The notes under the pieces: generated by a model | What the model saw: only the letters and a program-made list of their open reading frames with translations | Told to the model about the DNA's origin: nothing | Databases searched by the model: none | Origin: Halomonas heilongjiangensis | Lineage (GTDB): Bacteria > Pseudomonadota > Gammaproteobacteria > Pseudomonadales > Halomonadaceae | Direction: 5' to 3' | DNA length: 64,000 nt | Assembly (NCBI RefSeq): GCF_002879645.1 | Contig: NZ_PNRE01000033.1 | Location: 1-64,000, forward strand | In this document: piece by piece, positions 48,958 to 57,466 of the stretch | Layout of the letters: each line of letters starts with the position of its first letter | Position numbering within the stretch: the stretch's first letter is position 1 | Position numbers and translations under genes: made by a program

Positions 48958-50307
48958 TCAGACGGCGCAGGTGCGAAACCCCGCCAGGGTGTCGTTACGG
49001 TCCGGGGTGAAGAAGTTGCGGTAGCCGGTGTGGATCAGCCGCCCCCGGGTGGCCCAGGCCCCGCCGCGCAGCACGTAGCGCCCCTCCTTGAACCAGGGGG
49101 CCGAGTAGTCGCGGTAGAGCTCGGGTTCGAATCCGGGGAAGGGGCCGAAGGGCGAGGCCGTCCATTCCCAGACGTTGCCCAGCATCTGCCGGCAGCCGAA
49201 GGCGCTGTCGCCGTCGGCAAGCGCCGCCACGTCGAGGCGTCCCAGGCGCCAGCCATCCAGGTTGGCCAGGCCGGCCTCCGGCGGCGATTCGCCCCAGGGG
49301 TAGCGGCGCTTGCCCGGCGCCAGGGCGCGGCCGTCGGCACTCGGCGCCCGGCTGGCGGCGATCTCCCATTCGGCCTCGCTGGGCAGGCGGCGCCCGGCCC
49401 AGCGGCACCAGGCATCGGCCTCGAACCAGCTGACATGCACGACCGGCTGATGGGGGGCCAGCGGCCGCCAGCGATCGAAGGTACGCTCTTCCCAATGGCC
49501 GGCGTCGGCCCGGCGCCAGTAGATGGGCGCCTGCAGGCCCTGCTGCTCGCGCCACTGCCAGCCGGCCGCGCTCCACAGCTCGCGTCGCCGATAGCCCCCG
49601 TCGTCGACGAAGGCGGCGAAGTCGGCGTTGGTGACCGGTGCCCGGGCGATCGAGAAGGGCGCCACCTCGACCTCCATGGGCGGCTTCTCGTTGTCGAACC
49701 GGAAGGGCAGGGTCGCGTCGGAGCCCAGCCGATGGCGCCCCCCGGGGATGTCGACATCCCCGGGCAGTGCCCCGGCGGGCGTCTCGGTGGCGGGCGCGGT
49801 GGTGAGATGGCCCCGGGGTGGCGTGCCCAGCGCGGGGGGCGGATCGCCCAGGGTCTGGCGCGTGTAGAGGAAGGCCTCGCCGTGCATGTCCTCGTGCAGC
49901 GTGGTGAGCTGATAGACATAGCTCTGGGCGGCACTGGCGTCGCCATCGGGCAGGCGCTCGAGCATGGCCTGCTGTACCCGTGACAGGTAGTCCAGGGTGG
50001 CCTCGCGTGACGGCAGCGGTAGCGACCAACGGTCGACATGGGCGATGCTGCTGGAATCGAACAGCCGGTCGGCCTCGGCGAGGCGGTAGTCGGGCAGGCC
50101 ATAGAGGCCGCGCAGGGCGAAGTGGTCGTGGAAGTAGCCCAGGTGGCCGAGCTCCCACAGGGGGGGATTGACGATCGCCAGCCGCGGGCCGAGTTCGCGG
50201 GCCTCGAGGATGTCCCGCATCAGCGCCAGGCTGCGTTCGCGGGCATCGGTGAGCATCGCCGCCAGTTCGTCGGCGGCCCTGGGGGGTGTCGGAGGCGTCT
50301 GGATCAT
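48958..50307 (-). CDS. senA: Selenoneine synthase (EgtB homolog)
   Basis: A 449-residue non-heme iron enzyme. An N-terminal DinB-like domain carries His55 (WELGHLGYF), and His138 and His142 come from TTLHEDMHGEAF, the three-histidine iron site of EgtB enzymes. The C-terminal FGE-sulfatase domain (about 190-449) contains RLPSEAEWEIAA, GNVWEWTASPF and GFRTCAV. EgtB itself has the same layout; the assignment to SenA, which joins hercynine to a selenosugar and cleaves the product to selenoneine, rests on the divergent SenB gene 43 bases away and the nearby selD and egtD genes. Confidence 0.82.
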   Translation of the reverse strand: MIQTPPTPPRAADELAAMLTDARERSLALMRDILEARELGPRLAIVNPPLWELGHLGYFHDHFALRGLYGLPDYRLAEADRLFDSSSIAHVDRWSLPLPSREATLDYLSRVQQAMLERLPDGDASAAQSYVYQLTTLHEDMHGEAFLYTRQTLGDPPPALGTPPRGHLTTAPATETPAGALPGDVDIPGGRHRLGSDATLPFRFDNEKPPMEVEVAPFSIARAPVTNADFAAFVDDGGYRRRELWSAAGWQWREQQGLQAPIYWRRADAGHWEERTFDRWRPLAPHQPVVHVSWFEADAWCRWAGRRLPSEAEWEIAASRAPSADGRALAPGKRRYPWGESPPEAGLANLDGWRLGRLDVAALADGDSAFGCRQMLGNVWEWTASPFGPFPGFEPELYRDYSAPWFKEGRYVLRGGAWATRGRLIHTGYRNFFTPDRNDTLAGFRTCAV

Positions 50308-50350
50308 GCCGACCTCGTGGATGGAGTGGGACGGTGAGGGAGTGTGGATA

Positions 50351-51343
50351 GTGTTGAAGGTAGCCCTGATCACACCGGCGGGTCGAGGGTCTCACGCCGG
50401 CAACCGGGCCACGGCGACCCGCTGGGCGGGACTGCTGCAGGAGCTGGGCTGCCGCGTCCGCCTCGCCGGGTCCGAGGATGGCTCCGATGCCTGCCGCCTG
50501 GCCGGCCAGCCACCGGATCTGGTGCTGGCGCTGCATGCCGTTCGCAGCCACGCCGCCATTCGCACCTGTCGCGCCGCCTTTCCGGAGTGTCCGCTGGTGG
50601 TGGTGCTGACCGGGACCGACGTCTACCGCTTCCAGCACAGCCACCCCGAGGCGTTCCTCGATAGCCTCGCCGCGAGCGATGCCCTGATCGGCCTGCACGA
50701 TTGCCTGGCCGAGGACCTCCCGCCGCGCTTCCTGCCGCGCCTGCATGTCGTCCACCAGTCGGCGCGCCCCCTGCCGCCCCGGGCCCCGCGGCCCGGCCGG
50801 CGCCGGTTCGAGGTGCTGGTCGCCGGCCACCTGCGCGAGGAGAAGGACTCGCTGCGCGCGGCCCTGGCCGTTCGCGAGCTGCCGTCGGCGTCGCGGCTGC
50901 GCGTGGTGCAGCTCGGTGGCGCCCACAGCCCGGACTGGGCCGACGCCGCCCGCGACGAGATGGCGGGCAATCCGCGTTACCGCTGGCTCGGCGACCTGCC
51001 CCGCTGGCGGGTGCGCCAGTGGATGGCCCGGGCGCGGCTGATGGTGATCAGCTCGCGCATGGAAGGGGGCGCCAATGTGGTCAGCGAGGCCTGCGTGGCC
51101 GGCCTGCCGGTGCTGGCCTCGGCGATCCCCGGCAATCGCGGCCTGCTGGGCGAGGACTACGCCGGCTACTTCCCGGTGGCCGACACCGCGGCCCTGAGGG
51201 CCCTGCTGCGCCGCGCCGAGGCGGAGCCGGCCTTCGTCGACCGGCTCCGCCGGCAGGTGCTGGGGCGCGCGCCGCTGTTCCGCCCCGAGGCCGAACGGGC
51301 GGGGCTGGCGCGGGTCCTGGCCGCCTGTGAGCTTACTCCTTGA
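50351..51343 (+). CDS. senB: Selenosugar synthase SenB (glycosyltransferase family)
   Basis: A 330-residue GT-B-fold glycosyltransferase. The N-terminus VALITPAGRGSHAGNRATA, PLVVVLTGTDVYRF and, in the donor-binding half, SRMEGGANVVSEACVAGLPV match the SenB family, which makes a 1-seleno-N-acetyl sugar from selenophosphate and UDP-GlcNAc (or a similar UDP sugar). GTG 50351 is chosen, with GGGAG eight bases upstream; TTG 50354 is possible. Its 3' end overlaps a decayed copy of the selD 3' end, so senB and selD were once directly convergent. Confidence 0.85.
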   Translation: MLKVALITPAGRGSHAGNRATATRWAGLLQELGCRVRLAGSEDGSDACRLAGQPPDLVLALHAVRSHAAIRTCRAAFPECPLVVVLTGTDVYRFQHSHPEAFLDSLAASDALIGLHDCLAEDLPPRFLPRLHVVHQSARPLPPRAPRPGRRRFEVLVAGHLREEKDSLRAALAVRELPSASRLRVVQLGGAHSPDWADAARDEMAGNPRYRWLGDLPRWRVRQWMARARLMVISSRMEGGANVVSEACVAGLPVLASAIPGNRGLLGEDYAGYFPVADTAALRALLRRAEAEPAFVDRLRRQVLGRAPLFRPEAERAGLARVLAACELTP

Positions 51344-51398
51344 TGCCATCCGTCAGATGGATGGGCGCCAGCGTCTGGCCGGGCTCGAGGACACGGCC
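51321..51398 (-). pseudogene. 3'-end fragment of selD
   Basis: These 78 bases match 53281-53358 at about 90 percent. On the minus strand they encode LEPGQTLAPIHLTDGIKE and then TAA, where the working selD reads LEPGETLEPIHLTDGIKE and continues with eight more residues. The fragment overlaps the end of senB on the other strand, so this is probably the original senB/selD junction, and the present selD end came with or after the inserted DNA. Confidence 0.85.
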
Positions 51399-51491
51399 CT
51401 TTGCATCTACCGTTACAGATGCTTACGCTGGTATTCAAGGTCGCTGAAGGAGGCCAGTAGTGACGCAGACAACGAGCGAATTCAAACTGAG

Positions 51492-52085
51492 ATGAATACC
51501 GGACGTGTTGAGGCCCTGACCGATGGCCTGCTGGCCATTATCATCACCGTAATGGTGTTCGATATTACGGTCACCAGCGGTGATCGGCTATCGGACCTTC
51601 TGGCCCTGTGGCCGGTGTTGCTGAGCTTCGCCCTCAGCTTTATCTATATCGCGATTTACTGGAACAACCACAGTTATCTGCTATCGGCCTGCCGAAAGCT
51701 CACCCCGGCGGTCATGTGGGGCAATATGCACCTGCTGTTCTGGCTGTCGCTGATTCCCTTTACCACTCGCTGGGTGGGCAGCCATCCCTTCGCGCCGGTG
51801 CCCAGCGCTATTTATGGTGTGGTCTTGCTGATGGCGGCGCTGGCCTACTTCTACCTGCAAACACGCATTCTGGCTCAGCACGCCCATGACCACCCTCTGC
51901 GCCATGCCTTTCGCGCCGACTGGAAGAGAAAAACCTCGATGGGCCTTTACGCCGCTGGTATCGGTTTGGCGTTCCTGCAGCCGGTATTTTCCTGGTTGCT
52001 TTATGCGGCCGTGGCCATGTTGTGGTTCGTTCCCGACCCGCGCATCGCACGCGCACTGCACGATCATCAGGAAACCGACGCATGA
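51492..52085 (+). CDS. TMEM175/DUF1211 family membrane protein
   Basis: A 197-residue protein with about six membrane helices. The first helix begins RVEALTDGLLAIIITVMVFD, the FSDGVFAI-like motif of TMEM175 proteins, which form leak-type potassium channels. ATG 51492 is used; the open frame upstream is the selD scar. Codon use and GC are lower than in the flanking selenium genes. Its stop overlaps the LtrA start (ATGA, 52082-52085), so the two are co-translated and form the inserted unit. Confidence 0.85.
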   Translation: MNTGRVEALTDGLLAIIITVMVFDITVTSGDRLSDLLALWPVLLSFALSFIYIAIYWNNHSYLLSACRKLTPAVMWGNMHLLFWLSLIPFTTRWVGSHPFAPVPSAIYGVVLLMAALAYFYLQTRILAQHAHDHPLRHAFRADWKRKTSMGLYAAGIGLAFLQPVFSWLLYAAVAMLWFVPDPRIARALHDHQETDA

Positions 52086-53245
52086 GCACTGTCCATCTGT
52101 TTCGCCAGCGCGGTAGCGCCGGTGATGGCCATGTGTCCTTTGTCGAGCTGTTTTTCGATCTGGTGTTCGTCTTCACCATCATCCAACTGTCCCATACCCT
52201 GGCGGCCCACTATTCTCCGCGCGGTTTTCTCGAAGGCATCATGCTGGTGCTGGCGATCTGGTGGGTCTGGGTCTATACCACCTGGGTGGCCAACTGGCTG
52301 AACCCCGAGCACTGGATTGGCCGCTGCCTGTTTCTGGGCCTGATGCTGATCGGCCTTTTGCTCTCCACCTCGATACCCGAAGCCTTTGGCGAGCGCGGCC
52401 TGATATTCGGCATCGCCTTCGCAGCCATGCAGGTGGGGCGCTCGGCGATAGTCATGTGTCTGCTGCGCGGCGTGGATGAACGCAATTACCGCAACTTTAT
52501 TCGCATCACCAGCTGGCTGGCGCTGGCCGGGGTGTTTTGGGTGGCCGGGGCACTGGCCGAGGGCGATAATCGCCTGCTGCTCTGGGCCATTGCCCTGGGC
52601 ATCGAGTACCTCTCCGCCGCCGCCGGCTTTTGGGTGCCGGGACTGGGCCGCTCCACCGGACGCGACTGGGAGATTTCCGGCGCGCACATGGCCGAGCGCT
52701 GCGCCCTGTTTATCATTATCTGTCTGGGCGAAACGATACTGGTGACGGGCAATACCATGACCAAACTGGAGCCGTCACCCACGGTCTTTCTGGCTTTCAC
52801 CACGGCATTTTTCACCACCATCTTGCTGTGGTGGATCTATTTCCGCTTCGGCCATCAACGCGCTGCCAAACTGATCGAAGCATCGGACAATCCCGGCGCG
52901 CTGGGACGACTGGCTTACACCTACGCCCACATTCCGCTGGTGGCCGGCATCATCCTGACCGCCGTGGGGGCGGAGTTTCTGCTCGCCCACCCGCAGGACA
53001 TTGCCGGCTGGACATGGGGCAGTGCGCTGATCGGCGGCCCGGCGGTCTATCTGATCGGTAATCTGCTGTTCAAGGCCATCGCCTGGGGCCGCGTTCCGCT
53101 GTCCCACCTGATAGGGCTGGTGCTGCTGGCCACGCTGGCGTTGACCGCAACGGGGCTGCCGGTGCTGACCCTGGCTCTGCTGGTGACAGGCACCTTGGCC
53201 GTGGTCGCGATCTGGGAATTGAGGGTGTTGAGCCAGCCAGCCTGA
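52082..53245 (+). CDS. Low-temperature-requirement protein A (LtrA) family
   Basis: A 387-residue membrane protein with about ten helices. The N-terminal VSFVELFFDLVFVFTIIQLS is the LtrA hallmark, followed by AIWWVWVYTTWVANWLNPEH and MAERCALFIIICLGETIL. Its biochemical role is unknown; the name comes from a Listeria cold-growth mutant. It is coupled to the TMEM175-like gene and shares its lower GC, which suggests joint transfer. Confidence 0.9.
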   Translation: MSTVHLFRQRGSAGDGHVSFVELFFDLVFVFTIIQLSHTLAAHYSPRGFLEGIMLVLAIWWVWVYTTWVANWLNPEHWIGRCLFLGLMLIGLLLSTSIPEAFGERGLIFGIAFAAMQVGRSAIVMCLLRGVDERNYRNFIRITSWLALAGVFWVAGALAEGDNRLLLWAIALGIEYLSAAAGFWVPGLGRSTGRDWEISGAHMAERCALFIIICLGETILVTGNTMTKLEPSPTVFLAFTTAFFTTILLWWIYFRFGHQRAAKLIEASDNPGALGRLAYTYAHIPLVAGIILTAVGAEFLLAHPQDIAGWTWGSALIGGPAVYLIGNLLFKAIAWGRVPLSHLIGLVLLATLALTATGLPVLTLALLVTGTLAVVAIWELRVLSQPA

Positions 53246-53268
53246 GCATCAGTTATCCCTCCCTAGCG

Positions 53269-55650
53269 CTACCGCTCCGGCCGCCTGTGGCCATACTCCT
53301 TGATGCCATCCGTCAGATGGATGGGCTCCAGCGTCTCGCCGGGTTCGAGGATACGGCCGATGACGGCGGCCCGGGCGTAGCCCTGCGCGTGCAGGGCGTC
53401 CAGGCAGGCCGCTGCGCGCTCGGCGGGCACGCTGGCCAGCAGGCCGCCGGCGGTCTGGGGGTCGAACAGCAGCGGGTAGCGGGGGTGCTCGACCCAGGCC
53501 GCCTGGTCGCGGATGGCCCGGCGCAGGCGGACGTTGGCAGGCTGCAGGGAGCTCAGGATGCCGGCGGCGACGGTCTCCTCGGCGCCCTCGAGCAGCGGCA
53601 GCGCCGCCAGGTCGAGTTCGGCATCCACCCCCGAGGGGCGCGTCATCTCGACCAGGTGGCCCAGCAGGCCGAAGCCGGTGAGATCGGTGCAGGCGGTGGC
53701 GCCGTGCTCGCGCAGGCAGGCCGCGGCCTCGCGGCTGGACTGGCACATGCTTGCCAGCGCCGCGTCGATCCAGCGCCCCCGGGCGCCCAGCCGGGCGTGG
53801 GCGGCGAACAGGGTGCCGGTGCCGATGGGCTTGGTCAGGATCAGCACCTGGCCCGGGCGCAGGCCGCCTTTCGTCAGGATCGCTTTTCTCGTGGGGCTGT
53901 CGCTCGCGCCGTCGGCATCGATCAGGCCGTTGACGGCGAAGCCCAGGGCCAGCTCGGTGCCCTCGCCGGTGTGCCCGCCGACCAGGGCGCAGTCGGCGGC
54001 GTTGAGCACCTCGAGGGCGCCGCTCATCATCTGGAAGACGGTGTCCTCGACCTTGGCCTCGAGCCCCTGGGGCACCGTGGCCACGGCGGTGGCGGTCTGT
54101 GCCTCGGCGCCCATGGCGAAGATGTCGCCCAGGGCGTGGTTGGCGGCGACCTTGCCGAACACATAGGGGTCGTCGATGAAGGCGCGGAAGAAGTCCACGG
54201 TATGCACCATGGCCTTGCCCGGCGGCACCCGCACCACGGCGGCGTCGTCCGGGGCGTGCAGGCCCACCAGCACCTCGTCCCGGTCCACCGGTTGGAGGGT
54301 CGCCAGCGCCCGGGACAGCACCGAGGCGCCGACCTTGGCCCCGCAGCCGCCGCAGCGCATGGCGATGGCCGAGATCGCCTGGGCGTTCTCCTCCGCGTCC
54401 AGCGCCACCCGGCTGGGCCTGGGGGCCGGCATGGCACCCTGCTCCATTGGCGGCAGGTCGTTGAATTTAGCCATGAAGCGCCGGTCGATGGCGTCCTTCC
54501 AGCGCCACACCCAGTCGCCGGCCAGGTAGAGCCCGCCGCGTGACGCCACGGCATGCCGGTCGCCGGTGCTGATCAGGGCCAGCCACTGCGCCTGGGGGCG
54601 GTAGGCCTTGAGGGGCTTGCCGGTCACGGCGGCGCGCAGGTTGTCGGCCAGCGGGCGTCCCTGGCGCACGGCGAAGACCCCGGCCTTCTCCCGCGGGTGG
54701 TTGACCTGGTGGGCGATATCGCCGGCGGCGAAGACCCGCGGATCCGACAGCGAGCGCAGGGTGTCGTCGACCCTGATGAAGCCGTCGTCGTCGAGTTCCA
54801 GGCGGGTCTCGCGCAGCCAGGCGGCACCGCCGGCATCGGTGACCCAGGCGATCTCGTCGGCGGCGTGCCAGCTGCCGTCGGCGGCCTGCAGCCGGCCCGC
54901 CTCGACGCCGACGACGTCGGTGGCGGTATGGACCTCGACACGGCGCCTGGCCAGGGTGGCGAGGAAATGGGCGCGCACGCGGGCGTTGTGGGTGGGCAGG
55001 ATCCGCTCGCCGCGCGTAAACAGGGCAAAGGTCAGCTCGCCGGGGTCGCGCCCCAGGGCCGCCAGTTCCCTGCCCAGCCGGTACTGCATGGCCAGCAGCA
55101 GTTCGACCCCGCCGGCGCCGGCGCCGACCACCGCCACCCGGGTGCGGCCCGCGTGGCGCTTGACGCGCTCGAGCAGCGACTGCCAGCGGTCGTTGAAGCG
55201 ATGGATGGGCTTGACCGGCACGGCGTGATCGCCGGCGCCGGTCACCGAGTCCACGCGGGGCGTCGAGCCGATGTTGATCGACAGCTGGTCGTAGGGCACC
55301 CGGGGGCGCGAGCGACAGAGCACCTGGCGGGCATCGTGGTCGATGCCGACGACCTCGTCGCCGAAGAAGCGCGCCCCGGCGTACTCCGCCAGCCGGCGCA
55401 GGTCGATATGCACCTCGTCGTAGGTGTAATGCCCGGCGATATACCCCGGCAGCATGCCCGAGTAGGGGGTCTGCGTATCGCGGCAGATCAGGGTGAGCCT
55501 GACGCCGGGTTCCGGGCGCATGGCGAAACGCTTGAGGACGCCGACGTGGGAGTGGCCGCCGCCGATCAGTACGATATCCCGCAGCACTTGTAACCCCAGG
55601 GGTTGCTGCAGTTGTTGCATCATGGGGCTCGCTCTAGATTTGAGGGGCAT
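53269..55650 (-). CDS. selD: Selenide, water dikinase fused to an NADH-dehydrogenase-like oxidoreductase
   Basis: A 793-residue fusion. Residues 25-400 form a pyridine-nucleotide-disulfide oxidoreductase, with IVLIGGGHSHVGVLKRF for FAD and VAVVGAGAGGVELLLAMQY for NAD(P)H. Residues 430-790 are SelD, with catalytic Cys436 and Lys439 in MRCGGCGAKVGASVL and DLTGFGLLGHLVEMTR later. It makes selenophosphate from selenide; the fused oxidoreductase may reduce the selenium source. In the selenoneine pathway this function is called SenC. The C-terminus extends eight residues past the position where the duplicated fragment stops. The start could also be at 55623 or 55620. Confidence 0.9.
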   Translation of the reverse strand: MPLKSRASPMMQQLQQPLGLQVLRDIVLIGGGHSHVGVLKRFAMRPEPGVRLTLICRDTQTPYSGMLPGYIAGHYTYDEVHIDLRRLAEYAGARFFGDEVVGIDHDARQVLCRSRPRVPYDQLSINIGSTPRVDSVTGAGDHAVPVKPIHRFNDRWQSLLERVKRHAGRTRVAVVGAGAGGVELLLAMQYRLGRELAALGRDPGELTFALFTRGERILPTHNARVRAHFLATLARRRVEVHTATDVVGVEAGRLQAADGSWHAADEIAWVTDAGGAAWLRETRLELDDDGFIRVDDTLRSLSDPRVFAAGDIAHQVNHPREKAGVFAVRQGRPLADNLRAAVTGKPLKAYRPQAQWLALISTGDRHAVASRGGLYLAGDWVWRWKDAIDRRFMAKFNDLPPMEQGAMPAPRPSRVALDAEENAQAISAIAMRCGGCGAKVGASVLSRALATLQPVDRDEVLVGLHAPDDAAVVRVPPGKAMVHTVDFFRAFIDDPYVFGKVAANHALGDIFAMGAEAQTATAVATVPQGLEAKVEDTVFQMMSGALEVLNAADCALVGGHTGEGTELALGFAVNGLIDADGASDSPTRKAILTKGGLRPGQVLILTKPIGTGTLFAAHARLGARGRWIDAALASMCQSSREAAACLREHGATACTDLTGFGLLGHLVEMTRPSGVDAELDLAALPLLEGAEETVAAGILSSLQPANVRLRRAIRDQAAWVEHPRYPLLFDPQTAGGLLASVPAERAAACLDALHAQGYARAAVIGRILEPGETLEPIHLTDGIKEYGHRRPER

Positions 55651-55720
55651 GCATCTCGTCGGCCCAGTCTAGCCGGATTCCGCCGACGGGATGCCATCCA
55701 GTCGCCAGCGAGGGTATCAG

Positions 55721-56683
55721 ATGTCCAGTGCAGTGCGTTTCCATGACCAGCATGTCGACGCGGCGGGGCCGTCGTTTCGCGACGACGTGATCGCCGGACT
55801 GAGCCTCGAGCGCAAGCGTCTCTCGCCCAAGTACTTCTATGATCGCCGCGGCTCCCTGCTCTTCGAGGCCATCTGCCGCCAGCCCGAGTACTACCTGACC
55901 CGGACCGAGGAGGGCATCCTGGCCGCGGCCGCCGAGGAGATCGCGGCGCTGGTCGGGCCGGAGTCGCTTCTGGTCGAGCTGGGCAGCGGGGCCAGTCGCA
56001 AGGTGCGCCTGTTGCTGGAGGCGATGCGCCCGAGTCGTTACCTGGGGGTGGATATCTCCCGCGACTTCCTGCTGCAGAGCACCCGTCGCCTGGCGGCCGA
56101 CTACCCCTGGCTCGAGGTGCACGCGGCCTGGGCGGATTTCTCGGAGCGGCTGCGGGTGCCGTCGGGTGTCGAGGGCCGGCGGGCGGTGGCCTTCTTTCCC
56201 GGCTCGAGCATCGGCAACTTCGCGCCGGCCGAGGCCGAGGCCTTCCTCGCCCGGTTGCGCCGGGCCCTGCCCCCGGGCAGCGGCGTGCTGATCGGTGTCG
56301 ACCTGGTCAAGGACCGGCGCCTTCTCGAGGCGGCCTACAACGACGCCGCGGGCGTCACGGCGGCGTTCAACCTCAACCTGCTGGAGCGCATGCGCCGGGA
56401 ACTGGGTGCCCCGGTGGAGCCCGGCAACTTCCGGCACCTGGCCTTCTTCGATGCGGCGGCATCCCGCATCGAGATGCACCTGGTCAGTGAGTGCCGCCAG
56501 GCCCTCGTCGTCGATGGGCACCGCTTCGACTTCGCCCGGGGCGAGACGCTGCATACCGAGAATTCCTGCAAGTACAGTCGCGAGGGGTTCCAGGCGTTGG
56601 CCGGGCGAGCCGGTTATCGGTCGAGCGCGGTGTGGAGTGACGCCGAGGGGTTGTTCAGCGTGCACTATCTTTCGAGTGACTGA
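55721..56683 (+). CDS. egtD: L-histidine N-alpha-methyltransferase
   Basis: A 320-residue SAM-dependent enzyme that trimethylates histidine to hercynine. LSPKYFYDRRGSLLFEAICR at the N-terminus, VELGSGASRKVRLLLEAM for SAM binding and VAFFPGSSIGNF are diagnostic of EgtD. ATG 55721 has GAGGG seven bases upstream. It is divergent from selD with 70 bases between starts. Hercynine is the acceptor used by SenA (or EgtB), so its presence completes the path to selenoneine. Confidence 0.94.
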   Translation: MSSAVRFHDQHVDAAGPSFRDDVIAGLSLERKRLSPKYFYDRRGSLLFEAICRQPEYYLTRTEEGILAAAAEEIAALVGPESLLVELGSGASRKVRLLLEAMRPSRYLGVDISRDFLLQSTRRLAADYPWLEVHAAWADFSERLRVPSGVEGRRAVAFFPGSSIGNFAPAEAEAFLARLRRALPPGSGVLIGVDLVKDRRLLEAAYNDAAGVTAAFNLNLLERMRRELGAPVEPGNFRHLAFFDAAASRIEMHLVSECRQALVVDGHRFDFARGETLHTENSCKYSREGFQALAGRAGYRSSAVWSDAEGLFSVHYLSSD

Positions 56684-56729
56684 CTCTCGAGTGGCTGAGG
56701 CGGAGCCTCGGCAGGGGCGCCCAGACAGC

Positions 56730-56755
56730 AACGTCCCGCCGGCTGGCGGGACGTT
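56730..56755 (+). terminator. Terminator after egtD
   Basis: AACGTCCCGCC (56730-56740) and GGCGGGACGTT (56745-56755) are perfect 11-bp arms with a 4-base loop. It lies between convergent genes and could serve both, although neither side has a long T-run. Confidence 0.7.
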
Positions 56756-56779
56756 CGGTGTGCGGGCGAACCGCGGCGA

Positions 56780-57058
56780 CTAGTGCGGCGAGGCCTGGGA
56801 GTCGATGGTGCGATGGAGCTGGCGCAACTCGTCGATCGAGAGGTGCTCGAGGCGCCCGGCCAGCAGATCGCTGATCTTCTGCATCGGCAACCCGGCGCGG
56901 CGGGCGATCTCGCGACTGCCGAGATCGGACACGGCGATCAGCCGGGTGATGATGCGCATGAGGCGTGTACGTTGTTCCAGGTCCCTGACGTCGAGGTCAG
57001 GGCTGCTTCGCGGAGGATCGATCGGTTCCGCGTAGGCGGTATGACGTGCCGTGCTCAT
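56780..57058 (-). CDS. Small XRE-type helix-turn-helix protein
   Basis: A 92-residue protein. The C-terminal half is a helix-turn-helix: DLGSREIARRAGLPMQKISD, then LLAGRLEHLSIDELRQL, similar to the HTH of antitoxins and XRE regulators. The N-terminal 30 residues look disordered. No toxin gene is adjacent. It may be an orphan antitoxin or a small regulator. I see no evidence that it controls the selenium genes. Confidence 0.7.
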   Translation of the reverse strand: MSTARHTAYAEPIDPPRSSPDLDVRDLEQRTRLMRIITRLIAVSDLGSREIARRAGLPMQKISDLLAGRLEHLSIDELRQLHRTIDSQASPH

Positions 57059-57466
57059 GATGCTCCAGATAACGATGGCGACGAGTACATCATGGGGGCT
57101 TCGCGCGTTTTTTGCCAGTGTGGATTCGTTGATGTTTGGATGCCGGGGTCACCGGCGAGCGCCGGGGGCGTGGGGGTGGCGGAGTTGTGCAAGATATCGA
57201 ACGTTCGACCCGGCCGGACGGAATCGCGAGTCGATGCCTGTTGCTCTCGGTGTAATTTGTGTATCCCTTTGTTTTAACAGGTATTTAAATGGCTATTTTT
57301 GCGGGTTTCTGCGGCCTGGCATGGTCGGTTGGCGGGTGAGTCTGCGACGAAAGTTTGGCGATATTTTACAAGGATGGCTTGTGAGGCTGTCGGTTATTCA
57401 CTATTTTTAGCGACGTTTCAGGGCGATTTCCCACTACTACAAGATGCCACCGACGGGAGGATGACC
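57059..57466. other. Low-GC upstream region of the amino-acid permease
   Basis: About 400 bases with AT-rich patches at 57240-57300 and 57360-57410, where promoters for the permease and, leftward, the small HTH gene are expected. No convincing -35/-10 pair, RNA gene or conserved ORF is seen. The ribosome site GGGAGG lies at 57455-57460. Confidence 0.5.

Noticed and set aside
48958..50307. Calling this gene egtB (ergothioneine synthesis) instead of senA
   Set aside because: The domain layout alone cannot decide, but no egtC/egtE-type genes are near, while senB and selD are; senA is the more economical call.
48995..51349. 784-codon minus-strand open frame spanning senA and senB
   Set aside because: It is out of frame with senA and antisense to senB; its Arg/Pro/Gly/Ala composition is a GC-rich artefact.
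51403..51422. GCATCT/AGATGC inverted repeat at the left edge of the TMEM175-LtrA unit considered as a transposon end
   Set aside because: The arms are only 6 bases, no matching copy is seen at the right edge, and no transposase is present.
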